Positions 50,662 through 57,583 of a stretch of 64,000 bases of DNA are shown here, one piece after another. Position 1 is the first letter of the stretch; the number at the start of each line of letters is the position of its first letter. The stretch is from contig NZ_JABJQZ010000001.1 in assembly GCF_013155335.1 (NCBI RefSeq), positions 620,001-684,000 on the forward strand, written 5' to 3'. Source of the DNA: Nocardioides sp. zg-1230 (GTDB lineage Bacteria > Actinomycetota > Actinomycetes > Propionibacteriales > Nocardioidaceae). The notes under the pieces are model-generated. The model saw nothing but the letters and a program-made list of their open reading frames with translations, searched no databases and had not been told where the DNA came from. Position numbers and translations under genes: made by a program.

Positions 50662-51524
50662 TGGCTCGCCAGCCGCTGGTCGCCAAGCGGGCCGAGGAGC
50701 TTCTCGACGCCGCCGTCGTCGCGACCTCGCCGGTGGCGGGCGGCGACATCGCCACGGCGACGCGGCTGCGCCTGTCCAGCGGGCAGACGGCGCTGATGAA
50801 GACGCTGCCCCACGCGCCGGAGGGCTTCTTCGAGGCCGAGGCCGAGGGGCTGCGCTGGCTCGCGGAGGTCGAGGGCGGGGTGCCGGTGCCCGACGTGCTG
50901 GCCGCCGCCGACGACTGCCTGGTCCTCGCCTGGGTGGAGCAGAGCGCCAAGACGCCCGTCGAGGCCGCCGTCACCTTCGGCCAGCAGCTCGCCACCACCC
51001 ACGCCGCGGGCGCCGACGGGTGGGGGCTCGACCACGACGGCTTCATCGGGCGGCTCCCGCTGCCCAACAAGCCCGCCGACTCGTGGCCGGAGTTCTACGC
51101 GGTGCGCCGGGTGCTGCCCTACCTCAAGCTCGCCCGCGACCGGGGAGCGATCTCCGAGACCGACGCCGCATCGGTCGAGGCCGTCGTGGGCAAGCTGACC
51201 GGGCTGCTGCCCGACGAGACCCCCGCCCGCCTCCACGGTGACCTCTGGAACGGCAACTGCCTGTGGGGCCAGGACCTCGCCATCCACGTCATCGACCCCG
51301 CCGCCCACGGCGGCCACCGCGAGCTCGACCTGGCGATGCTGCACCTGTTCGGCCTCACGCACCTGCCGCGGGTGATGGCGGCATACGACGAGGCGCAGCC
51401 GCTCGCCGAGGGCTGGGAGGACCGCCTCGGGATCCACCAGCTCTTCCCGCTGCTCGTCCACGCCTGCATGTTCGGCGGCGGCTACGGCGCGCGGGCTGGC
51501 ACCGTCGCGGCCCGATACGCCTGA
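50661..51524 (+). CDS. Fructosamine kinase family protein
   Basis: A 287-residue aminoglycoside-phosphotransferase-fold kinase. 'TALMKTLPHAPEGFFEAEAE' holds the ATP Lys, and 'ARLHGDLWNGNCLWG' (HGDLWxGN) near residue 193 is the fructosamine-3-kinase catalytic loop, with the Mg-binding Asp in 'HVIDPAAHGGHRELDLAML'. It phosphorylates ketoamines from glycation so that they can be removed. Translationally linked to the upstream phosphatase. It converges on the next gene with 9 nt between ends. Confidence 0.9.
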   Translation: MARQPLVAKRAEELLDAAVVATSPVAGGDIATATRLRLSSGQTALMKTLPHAPEGFFEAEAEGLRWLAEVEGGVPVPDVLAAADDCLVLAWVEQSAKTPVEAAVTFGQQLATTHAAGADGWGLDHDGFIGRLPLPNKPADSWPEFYAVRRVLPYLKLARDRGAISETDAASVEAVVGKLTGLLPDETPARLHGDLWNGNCLWGQDLAIHVIDPAAHGGHRELDLAMLHLFGLTHLPRVMAAYDEAQPLAEGWEDRLGIHQLFPLLVHACMFGGGYGARAGTVAARYA

Positions 51525-51533
51525 GCCGGGAGC

Positions 51534-52658
51534 TCACCCGAACTCACCCCGAAGGCCCCTGCTCCTGATGTCGAGGAACGCCTCGAGGTCGACGTACTCG
51601 TCGTGGACGTCGAGGAGCCAGGCGAGGAGTGCGAGCTCCTCCGCCAGCGGCAGGTGGACCCCGTCCTCCGCCTGGCCGACGACCACGTTCAGGTGGGCGC
51701 CCACCGGGTCGGTGTCCTCGCCGCGATCCAGCATCTCGATGACGCTCTTGACGTGCTCGTCGACCCGCCCCAGGCGCAGCGGACCGACCGGCACCCCGCG
51801 GTCGACCAGCCAGCGGAGCGCGCGTCCCGACATCACCCAGGGCCGCTCGCCGAATTCATCGGCCGCGAGGGGGTCGAGCAGGCCGCGGCGCCGGGCGGAC
51901 CACCCCTCAGACGTGCGCGAGAGCGCCTCGGCGGACTGGACGAGCTGGTCGAGGGACAGCGACGGGTCCACGACGGCGTCGTCGGGCCCCTCGAAGGGCA
52001 GGAGGCCGGAGACCGGCACCTCGCACAGCCGGGCGGCGGCCGCGCCGACCCGCTCTCCCCGCAAGCTCAGCCGGAGGTCCCGTCGGTCGAGGACCTCGGG
52101 GAGGAAGTAGGCCGGGAAGGGGCCACCCCTCATTTCACCCAGCCAGTCGAAGAGACCCACCTCGACGTCGAGCTCCAGCGTCGCCGGGACCCGGAAGCCG
52201 GCGGCCGCGCGCTCGGCCACGAGCGCCGCCAGGGCGTGGAGGTCGACGGGCCGATCATCTCCGAGGGCGGCCCGTACGTCGGGTCGGGCCAGCACGGCGA
52301 CGTACGTCGACCGGAGCTCGCCCTGGACATCGATGGCCGGGACCGCGGCTTCCACGGCCCCCAGCAGCGCCGACAGGAGGTCACCCGCGTCCGCCTCCCC
52401 CCACCGCGTGGCAGGTGCGGGCGCGAGCACCACGCTCCGTCCCGAGAAAACCGCATGCGGGCCTGCTTCGGGGCGGTCACGAGCACCGACGCGGGTCAGC
52501 CCCGCCAGCGCGAGCTGGAGCAGCGAGTCGCACCCGATCCGCACCCCGAGGTCCCGGCCGAGCGCCCGCGCCTCGGCGGCGAACTGGTCCTCGTCGCCTG
52601 GCGTGTCCCGGATCGACCGCAGTCGCGCCTCGAGCTCGGCCGCCGTGCTGATCCTCAC
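51534..52658 (-). CDS. Hypothetical protein, 374 residues
   Basis: No family recognised. A soluble, Leu/Ala/Asp-rich protein without signal peptide, membrane segment or low complexity, except short acidic helices ('DVHDEYVDLEAFLDI'). GTG 52658 is chosen because it overlaps the upstream stop (GTGA) and lies 6 nt after GGGAGG; GTG 52661 is an alternative. It forms a coupled pair with the membrane protein upstream, so the two may act together. Confidence 0.7.
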   Translation of the reverse strand: MRISTAAELEARLRSIRDTPGDEDQFAAEARALGRDLGVRIGCDSLLQLALAGLTRVGARDRPEAGPHAVFSGRSVVLAPAPATRWGEADAGDLLSALLGAVEAAVPAIDVQGELRSTYVAVLARPDVRAALGDDRPVDLHALAALVAERAAAGFRVPATLELDVEVGLFDWLGEMRGGPFPAYFLPEVLDRRDLRLSLRGERVGAAAARLCEVPVSGLLPFEGPDDAVVDPSLSLDQLVQSAEALSRTSEGWSARRRGLLDPLAADEFGERPWVMSGRALRWLVDRGVPVGPLRLGRVDEHVKSVIEMLDRGEDTDPVGAHLNVVVGQAEDGVHLPLAEELALLAWLLDVHDEYVDLEAFLDIRSRGLRGEFG

Positions 52659-53356
52659 CACGGTCCTCCCGGGCGCCTCGCGTACCAGACGGCCGCCGTA
52701 GGCGTCGCGAGGGCGAGCGCCAGGACTGCCACGGCGGCGGTTGCCTGGCCCGCGCCCGCTCCCACCCACTCTCCGAGCGCCGTGACGCTGGTCAGCACCG
52801 CCACGTTGACGACACCCAGGGCCGCGGCCACGGCGAGGGCCGCCGTACGCCGAACCCCGACCAGACCCGCCCGGGCTCGCCGCTCCGGGAGCTCCCCCTC
52901 GCCGACAACCGCACCTTCCAGGGCGCGGGACCGGAACGCCACGACCACCGCGGCGACCCCGGGGATCGCGGCGCCCAGGACGAGGGACAGCGCCCCCACC
53001 ACGGGCCGGGCGATCCCGTCGGCGTCGAGCCAGTCGCCCACCGGGAACAGCTCTCGCAGCGCGAGCCCGGCGAGGACCGTCGCAGCGACGGCGAGCACGA
53101 GCACCGTGGCCGCCTGCCACCAGCCCGCCGCCGAGGCCGCCGCCCGACCGGACAGTCCCCTCGCGCGCTCCGACGACCACGCGTCCGCCGACCGTGCGCC
53201 CAGGGTGCCCGCCCAGACCAACGCCACCACGAGCGCGGCCATGCCCAGCACGGCACTCCAGAGGACCACCGGCGTCAAGAGCAGCCAGGACCACAGGACG
53301 TTGACCCGCAACGCCACGAACCTGTGGGCGCGATACCTGCGGTCGCGCTGCTCCAT
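52655..53356 (-). CDS. Membrane protein of unknown function, 233 residues
   Basis: A basic N-terminus ('MEQRDRRYRAHRFVALR') and about five hydrophobic segments (around 22-45, 75-95, 115-135, 160-185 and 195-220). No family recognised. ATG 53356 has GGGAG 5 nt upstream. It is translationally coupled to the following soluble protein and divergent from mprA across 207 nt. It may be controlled by MprA, but no repeat site was found. Confidence 0.7.
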   Translation of the reverse strand: MEQRDRRYRAHRFVALRVNVLWSWLLLTPVVLWSAVLGMAALVVALVWAGTLGARSADAWSSERARGLSGRAAASAAGWWQAATVLVLAVAATVLAGLALRELFPVGDWLDADGIARPVVGALSLVLGAAIPGVAAVVVAFRSRALEGAVVGEGELPERRARAGLVGVRRTAALAVAAALGVVNVAVLTSVTALGEWVGAGAGQATAAVAVLALALATPTAAVWYARRPGGPW

Positions 53357-53563
53357 GTGCACTCCCTTCGCCCCTCGTCGGCGTCTGACAGCACCCGACG
53401 CAGTCCCTCCGACGCCCACAGCATGACGGCGGCGATCGCTCGTCGGGCAGGAATGGTGAGACCCCGACCCATCCCCGGTCGAGTGCGCTCGCGGTAGTGG
53501 TCGCCACGGAGCCGCGCACTCGACGTTCAGGATCGCCTCAGGAGCCGGTGGCATCCTTGGCGC

Positions 53564-54259
53564 GTGAGTGAGTCCCGGCCCCGCGTGCTGGTCGTCGACG
53601 ACGACCGGGCCGTGCGCGACTCGCTGCGCCGGTCGCTGGAGTTCAACGGCTACGAGGTCGTGCTGGCCGCCGACGGCGCCGAGGGCCTGGTCGCGGTCGG
53701 GGCTCAGCACCCCGACGTCGTGGTGGTCGATGTGATGATGCCGCGGCTCGACGGGATCGAGACGACGCGCGCGCTGCGGGCGGCGGGCAACGACGTACCC
53801 GTCCTGGTCCTGACCGCGCGTGACGCGGTGGGCGACCGGGTCGAGGGCCTCGACGCCGGCGCCGACGACTACCTCACCAAGCCGTTCGCGCTGGAGGAGC
53901 TGCTGGCCCGGCTGCGGGCGCTGCTGCGCCGCGTGGTCCCCGACGGCGACGCCGCGAGCGAGGTGCTGACCTTCTCCGACCTCACCATGGACGTCGCGAG
54001 CCGTGACGTCTCGCGCGGGGGCCGGCCGATCGAGCTGACCCGCACCGAGTTCACGCTGCTCGAGATGTTCCTGCGCCGCCCGCGGCGCGTGCTCGACCGC
54101 TCGTTCATCCTCGAGGAGGTCTGGGGCTACGACTTCCCCACGAGTGCGAACTCGCTCGAGGTCTACGTCGGCTACCTGCGCCGCAAGACCGAGGCCGACG
54201 GCGAGCCGCGGCTGATCCAGACCGTGCGCGGCGTCGGCTACGTGCTGAAGGAATCATGA
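53564..54259 (+). CDS. mprA: Response regulator, OmpR family, MprA-like
   Basis: A 231-residue regulator. The receiver has the acidic pair in '[20 protein letters not shown]', phosphoacceptor Asp in '[11 protein letters not shown]' near 56, Thr in 'LVLTARDAV' and Lys in '[14 protein letters not shown]'. The C-terminal winged helix has '[16 protein letters not shown]' and '[19 protein letters not shown]', ending 'VRGVGYVL'. It follows remembered M. tuberculosis MprA along its length. GTG 53564 lies 6 nt after CATCCT. MprA responds to envelope stress in mycobacteria; the same role is probable. Confidence 0.93.
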   Translation: MSESRPRVLVVDDDRAVRDSLRRSLEFNGYEVVLAADGAEGLVAVGAQHPDVVVVDVMMPRLDGIETTRALRAAGNDVPVLVLTARDAVGDRVEGLDAGADDYLTKPFALEELLARLRALLRRVVPDGDAASEVLTFSDLTMDVASRDVSRGGRPIELTRTEFTLLEMFLRRPRRVLDRSFILEEVWGYDFPTSANSLEVYVGYLRRKTEADGEPRLIQTVRGVGYVLKES

Positions 54260-54278
54260 GCACCCCACGGGACCCCGC

Positions 54279-55673
54279 ATGACGCCGTCCACCGTCTTGA
54301 CCGACGGGCGCTGGCACTACCGCCGGTCCCTGGCGTCGCGGGTGGCCGTGCTCACCACGATCGCGCTCGGGCTCTCGATCGCCGTGATGGCTTTCACCGC
54401 GTTCGTGGTGATGCGCCAGCAGATGATGAACTCGCTCGACCAGTCGCTGCTCAACCGTGCGCACAAGGCGACGGCCAACACCACCCTGTCGCGCGTCACC
54501 TCTGGTGGCGTCCCGTCGTGGATGCTGGGCGCGGCCGACGTCCGGATCATCTTCATCAGCGCCGACGGCCGCGGCATGTCGGGGTCCGACATCCCGCACT
54601 TCACCCTCGGCCAGCCGGAGTACGACGTCGTGACCGGCCAGCGCGAGTCCGCCGTGCGCACGCTGGTGACCCGGGAGGGCGAGCGTTTCCGGGTCGCGAC
54701 CGTCCAGGCGGGACGGGGCGAGGCCCTCATCCTCGCCCAGCCCCTCGCGCCCAACGACCGGACGCTCGAGAAGCTCGGCGGGGTGCTGTTCGTGTTCGGC
54801 GCGCTCGGGGTGCTGGCGGCGCTGCTCGCCGGCTGGCTGGTGGCCCGCAACGGCCTGCGTCCGCTGCGCCGGCTCACCTCCGCCGTCGAGCGCATCGCGA
54901 TCACCGAGGACCTGCGACCCCTGCGTGTGGAGGGGGACGACGAGGTCGCCCGGCTCGCCACCGCCTTCAACCAGATGCTGCTCGCCCTCGGCGCCTCGCG
55001 CGACCGGCAGCGCCGGCTCGTCGCCGACGCCAGCCACGAGCTGCGCACCCCGCTCACCTCGCTGCGCACCAACCTCGACCTGCTCCGCCAGGCGGAGGGG
55101 AACGCGGCCCTGCCGGCCGAGGCCCGGCTCGAGCTGCTCGACGACGTCCGCGGGCAGATCGAGGAGCTGAGCGCCCTCGTCGGTGACCTCGTCGAGCTCG
55201 CACGCGACGAGCCCACCACCCGGGTGGTCGCGGAGGTCGACCTCGCCGAGGTCGTGGAGCGGGCTGTGACGCGTGTACGCCGTCGCGCGCACGGGGTGTC
55301 GTTCGACGTCGTGCTCGACCCGTGGCCCGTCGTGGGTGACGCCAACGGCCTCGAGCGCGCGGTCACCAACCTGCTCGACAACGCCGCCAAGTGGAGCCCG
55401 CCCGAGGGCACCGTCACCGTGCGCCTCGCCGACGGCGTGCTGACCGTCGACGACCAGGGCGAGGGCGTCGCGGAGGCCGACCGCCCGCACGTGTTCGAGC
55501 GGTTCTACCGGGCCGAGGAGTCGCGCGCGATGCCCGGGTCCGGGCTCGGCCTGGCCATCGTGCGCCAGGTGATCGACCGCCACGGCGGCCAGATCCAGGT
55601 CACCGAGGCCCCCGGCGGCGGGGCCCGCTTCGCCCTGTGGCTGCCCGGAGTGGCGGCTGTAACGCCGGGTTAG
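54279..55673 (+). CDS. mprB: Sensor histidine kinase, MprB-like
   Basis: A 464-residue kinase. Membrane segment 1 (about 20-45), an external loop of about 120 residues, membrane segment 2 (about 165-185), a HAMP domain, the H-box 'VADASHELRTPLTSLRTNLD' near 252, and an HATPase domain with 'NLLDNAAKWSP', 'DDQGEGV' and 'GSGLGLAIVRQV'. It is the partner of the MprA-like regulator 19 nt upstream. Its last five residues and TAG stop are encoded by the 76-bp hairpin element that begins at 55656. Confidence 0.92.
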   Translation: MTPSTVLTDGRWHYRRSLASRVAVLTTIALGLSIAVMAFTAFVVMRQQMMNSLDQSLLNRAHKATANTTLSRVTSGGVPSWMLGAADVRIIFISADGRGMSGSDIPHFTLGQPEYDVVTGQRESAVRTLVTREGERFRVATVQAGRGEALILAQPLAPNDRTLEKLGGVLFVFGALGVLAALLAGWLVARNGLRPLRRLTSAVERIAITEDLRPLRVEGDDEVARLATAFNQMLLALGASRDRQRRLVADASHELRTPLTSLRTNLDLLRQAEGNAALPAEARLELLDDVRGQIEELSALVGDLVELARDEPTTRVVAEVDLAEVVERAVTRVRRRAHGVSFDVVLDPWPVVGDANGLERAVTNLLDNAAKWSPPEGTVTVRLADGVLTVDDQGEGVAEADRPHVFERFYRAEESRAMPGSGLGLAIVRQVIDRHGGQIQVTEAPGGGARFALWLPGVAAVTPG

Positions 55674-55731
55674 TGCCTGTACCCACCCGGTTGCAACAGG
55701 GTGGGTACAGCCAGTAACCTGGCGTTACAGC
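55656..55731. repeat. 76-bp hairpin element, copy B
   Basis: Outer arms 55656..55672 and 55715..55731 pair at 16 of 17 positions; inner arms 55677..55688 and 55699..55710 pair perfectly over 12 bp. It contains the stop codon of the kinase (55671..55673) and that of pabB (55725..55727, minus strand). Same length and layout as 22445..22520. Confidence 0.92.
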
Positions 55732-57002
55732 GGCTGGTCGAAGACGCGCAGCAGCCGCTCGGCCTTCCACTCCGACTCCGCCCACTCCTCGGCGACGTCG
55801 GACTTCACGGTGATGCCGCCGCCCGTGCCGAGGGTCCACGTGCCGCTGCCGTCGGTCATCAGGGAGCGGATGACGACCCCGAGGTCGGCCGGACCGTCGC
55901 CGCTGATCCACCCGAACGCGCCGGCGTACGCACCTCGCGGCGTCGACTCGACCTCGCCGATGATCTCCATCGTGCGCAGCTTGGGCGCCCCGGTCATCGA
56001 CCCGGCCGGGAAGAGCGCGCGCAGCGCGACGACCGTGGAGACGTCGTCGCGAAGCCGCCCGCGCACCGTCGACACCAGCTGGTGCACCGACTCGTAGCTC
56101 TCGACCTGCATCAGCGCCGGCACCTCGACCGACCCGACCTCGCAGACCAGGGACAGGTCGTTGCGGAGCAGGTCGACGATCATCAGGTTCTCGGCGCGGG
56201 TCTTGGGGTCGCGCGCCAGCCGCTCGCGGTGGTGCTCGTCCTCCTCGGTGGTGGCACCCCGAGGCGTCGTGCCCTTGATCGGCTTGGTCTCGAGGTGCCG
56301 GTCGGCGGTGACGAGGGCGTACCGCTCCGGCGAGCTCGACAGCAGCCAGGCACGGGCGCCGGCGACGTCGTGCTGGAGGAAGCCGCTGTACGGCGCGGGG
56401 TTGAGCTCGCGCAGCCGCAGGTACGCCGTCACCGGGTCGAGGTCGGCGGTGCGGCTGAGGCGGTGGGTGAGGTTGACCTCGTAGGAGTTGCCGGCGTGCA
56501 GGTGCTCCTGGACCCGCGTGAAGGCACGCTCGTACACACCTGGTGGGGAAGTCCGACACTCCCAGGCGGTTGTCTCCCCCTCCAGGTGACGGACTCCCCG
56601 CTCGAGCGGGGAGTCCCCGGAGGGCGCCGGGTGCTCGAAGACCCGCACCGCGCGTGGGCGCATCCAGACGGCGTCGGGAAGGGTCGGGTCGGGTGCGGCG
56701 GGCAGGTCGGTGCGGGCGGCGTAGCCGAGGTAACCGAACCACTGCTCACCCGCGGCGATCCGGGCCTCCAGGACGGCGAAGACGTCGTCGCCGACGACGG
56801 TCGCGGCGCCACCAGCGTGCTCCACGACCTCGCGCCGCTCGGCCGACCACGACAGGGACACGTCGTCCTCGTCGAGCCAGCCGATGATCGAGCGCCGGCC
56901 CGACCACTCGCGCGCACCGCCCCCGTCGAGCCAGAAGCAGCGCGGGTGCTCGGCCGCGACGGACCGGAAGAACTCGACCGGGTCGTCCACCGGCTCGGTC
57001 AT
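55725..57002 (-). CDS. pabB: Aminodeoxychorismate synthase component I
   Basis: A 425-residue chorismate-binding enzyme that makes aminodeoxychorismate for folate. 'AGNSYEVNLTHRL', 'SSSPERYAL', 'ETKPIKGTTPRG' (the K-x-x-K-G-T motif separating PabB from TrpE lies in PIKGT), 'ENLMIVDLLRNDL', 'LFPAGSMTGAPKLRTMEIIG' and 'LGTGGGITVKSD' are present. The start ATGA overlaps pabA. Odd: between the N- and C-terminal domains (about residues 118-150) lies a stretch encoded by palindromic DNA (56551..56616) that looks inserted in frame. The product goes to PABA after the separate lyase PabC, not seen here. Confidence 0.9.
   Translation of the reverse strand: MTEPVDDPVEFFRSVAAEHPRCFWLDGGGAREWSGRRSIIGWLDEDDVSLSWSAERREVVEHAGGAATVVGDDVFAVLEARIAAGEQWFGYLGYAARTDLPAAPDPTLPDAVWMRPRAVRVFEHPAPSGDSPLERGVRHLEGETTAWECRTSPPGVYERAFTRVQEHLHAGNSYEVNLTHRLSRTADLDPVTAYLRLRELNPAPYSGFLQHDVAGARAWLLSSSPERYALVTADRHLETKPIKGTTPRGATTEEDEHHRERLARDPKTRAENLMIVDLLRNDLSLVCEVGSVEVPALMQVESYESVHQLVSTVRGRLRDDVSTVVALRALFPAGSMTGAPKLRTMEIIGEVESTPRGAYAGAFGWISGDGPADLGVVIRSLMTDGSGTWTLGTGGGITVKSDVAEEWAESEWKAERLLRVFDQPL
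56551..56616. repeat. Palindromic element inside the pabB coding sequence
   Basis: A perfect 26-bp palindrome at 56591..56616 is preceded by a zone whose ends also pair (GTCCG 56551..56555 with CGGAC 56590..56594). It is read in frame as part of PabB. Confidence 0.7.
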
Positions 57003-57559
57003 GAGAGGAAGTTCCTGACGAGGTCCTCGCCGTGTGCGGACAGCACCGACTCGGGGTGGAACTGCACGCCCTCGAGCGGCAGCGAGGCGTGGCGCACGCC
57101 CATCACCACGCCGTCCTCGCTCCACGCGGTCGCGACCAGCTCGTCGGGCAGCGTGACCGCGCCGAGCGAGTGGTAGCGCACCGCGGCGAATCCCTGGGGC
57201 AGCCCGGCGAAGACACCCGCGCCGTCGTGGCGCACCGCGGCCACCTCGCCGTGCGCCGGGGGCAGGCGCCGCACCGTCCCGCCGTACGCCGTCACCAGCC
57301 CCTGCATGCCGAGGCAGACGCCGAGCACGGGGCGGGTGCCGGCGCGCAGCACCTCCGGCCCGACCGCGAAGTCCGCGCGGGTGTCGGGGTGCCCGGGTCC
57401 GGGCGACAGGACGACGTGCGAGTGCCACAGCACCTCCTCGACGGTGACCTCGTCGTGCTGCACCACCCGCGGCAGGACGCCGGTCACCCGGGCGACGAGG
57501 TGCACCAGGTTCCACGTGTAGGAGTCGTGGTGGTCGACCACGATCACGTCCGGCTGCAC
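56999..57559 (-). CDS. pabA: Aminodeoxychorismate/anthranilate synthase glutaminase component
   Basis: A 186-residue class I glutamine amidotransferase. The start 'VIVVDHHDSYTWNLVHLVA' differs from the common DNYDSFTYNL. The catalytic Cys is in 'VLGVCLGMQGLV' near residue 80, and His/Glu in 'GVQFHPESVLS' near 168. It supplies ammonia to PabB, whose start overlaps its stop. In many actinobacteria one such subunit serves both PABA and anthranilate; the fused PhzE-like protein nearby has its own glutaminase. The GTG start has a leaderless-type promoter. Confidence 0.9.
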   Translation of the reverse strand: MQPDVIVVDHHDSYTWNLVHLVARVTGVLPRVVQHDEVTVEEVLWHSHVVLSPGPGHPDTRADFAVGPEVLRAGTRPVLGVCLGMQGLVTAYGGTVRRLPPAHGEVAAVRHDGAGVFAGLPQGFAAVRYHSLGAVTLPDELVATAWSEDGVVMGVRHASLPLEGVQFHPESVLSAHGEDLVRNFLS

Positions 57560-57565
57560 GCAGCG

Positions 57566-57571
57566 ACAGTA
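57566..57571 (-). promoter_or_regulatory. -10 element (TACTGT), 6 nt before GTG 57559
   Basis: On the minus strand TACTGT, 6 nt, GTG of pabA; it lies just before the stop of the sulfatase gene. Confidence 0.5.
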
Positions 57572-57583
57572 GTGGTCCCCGGG

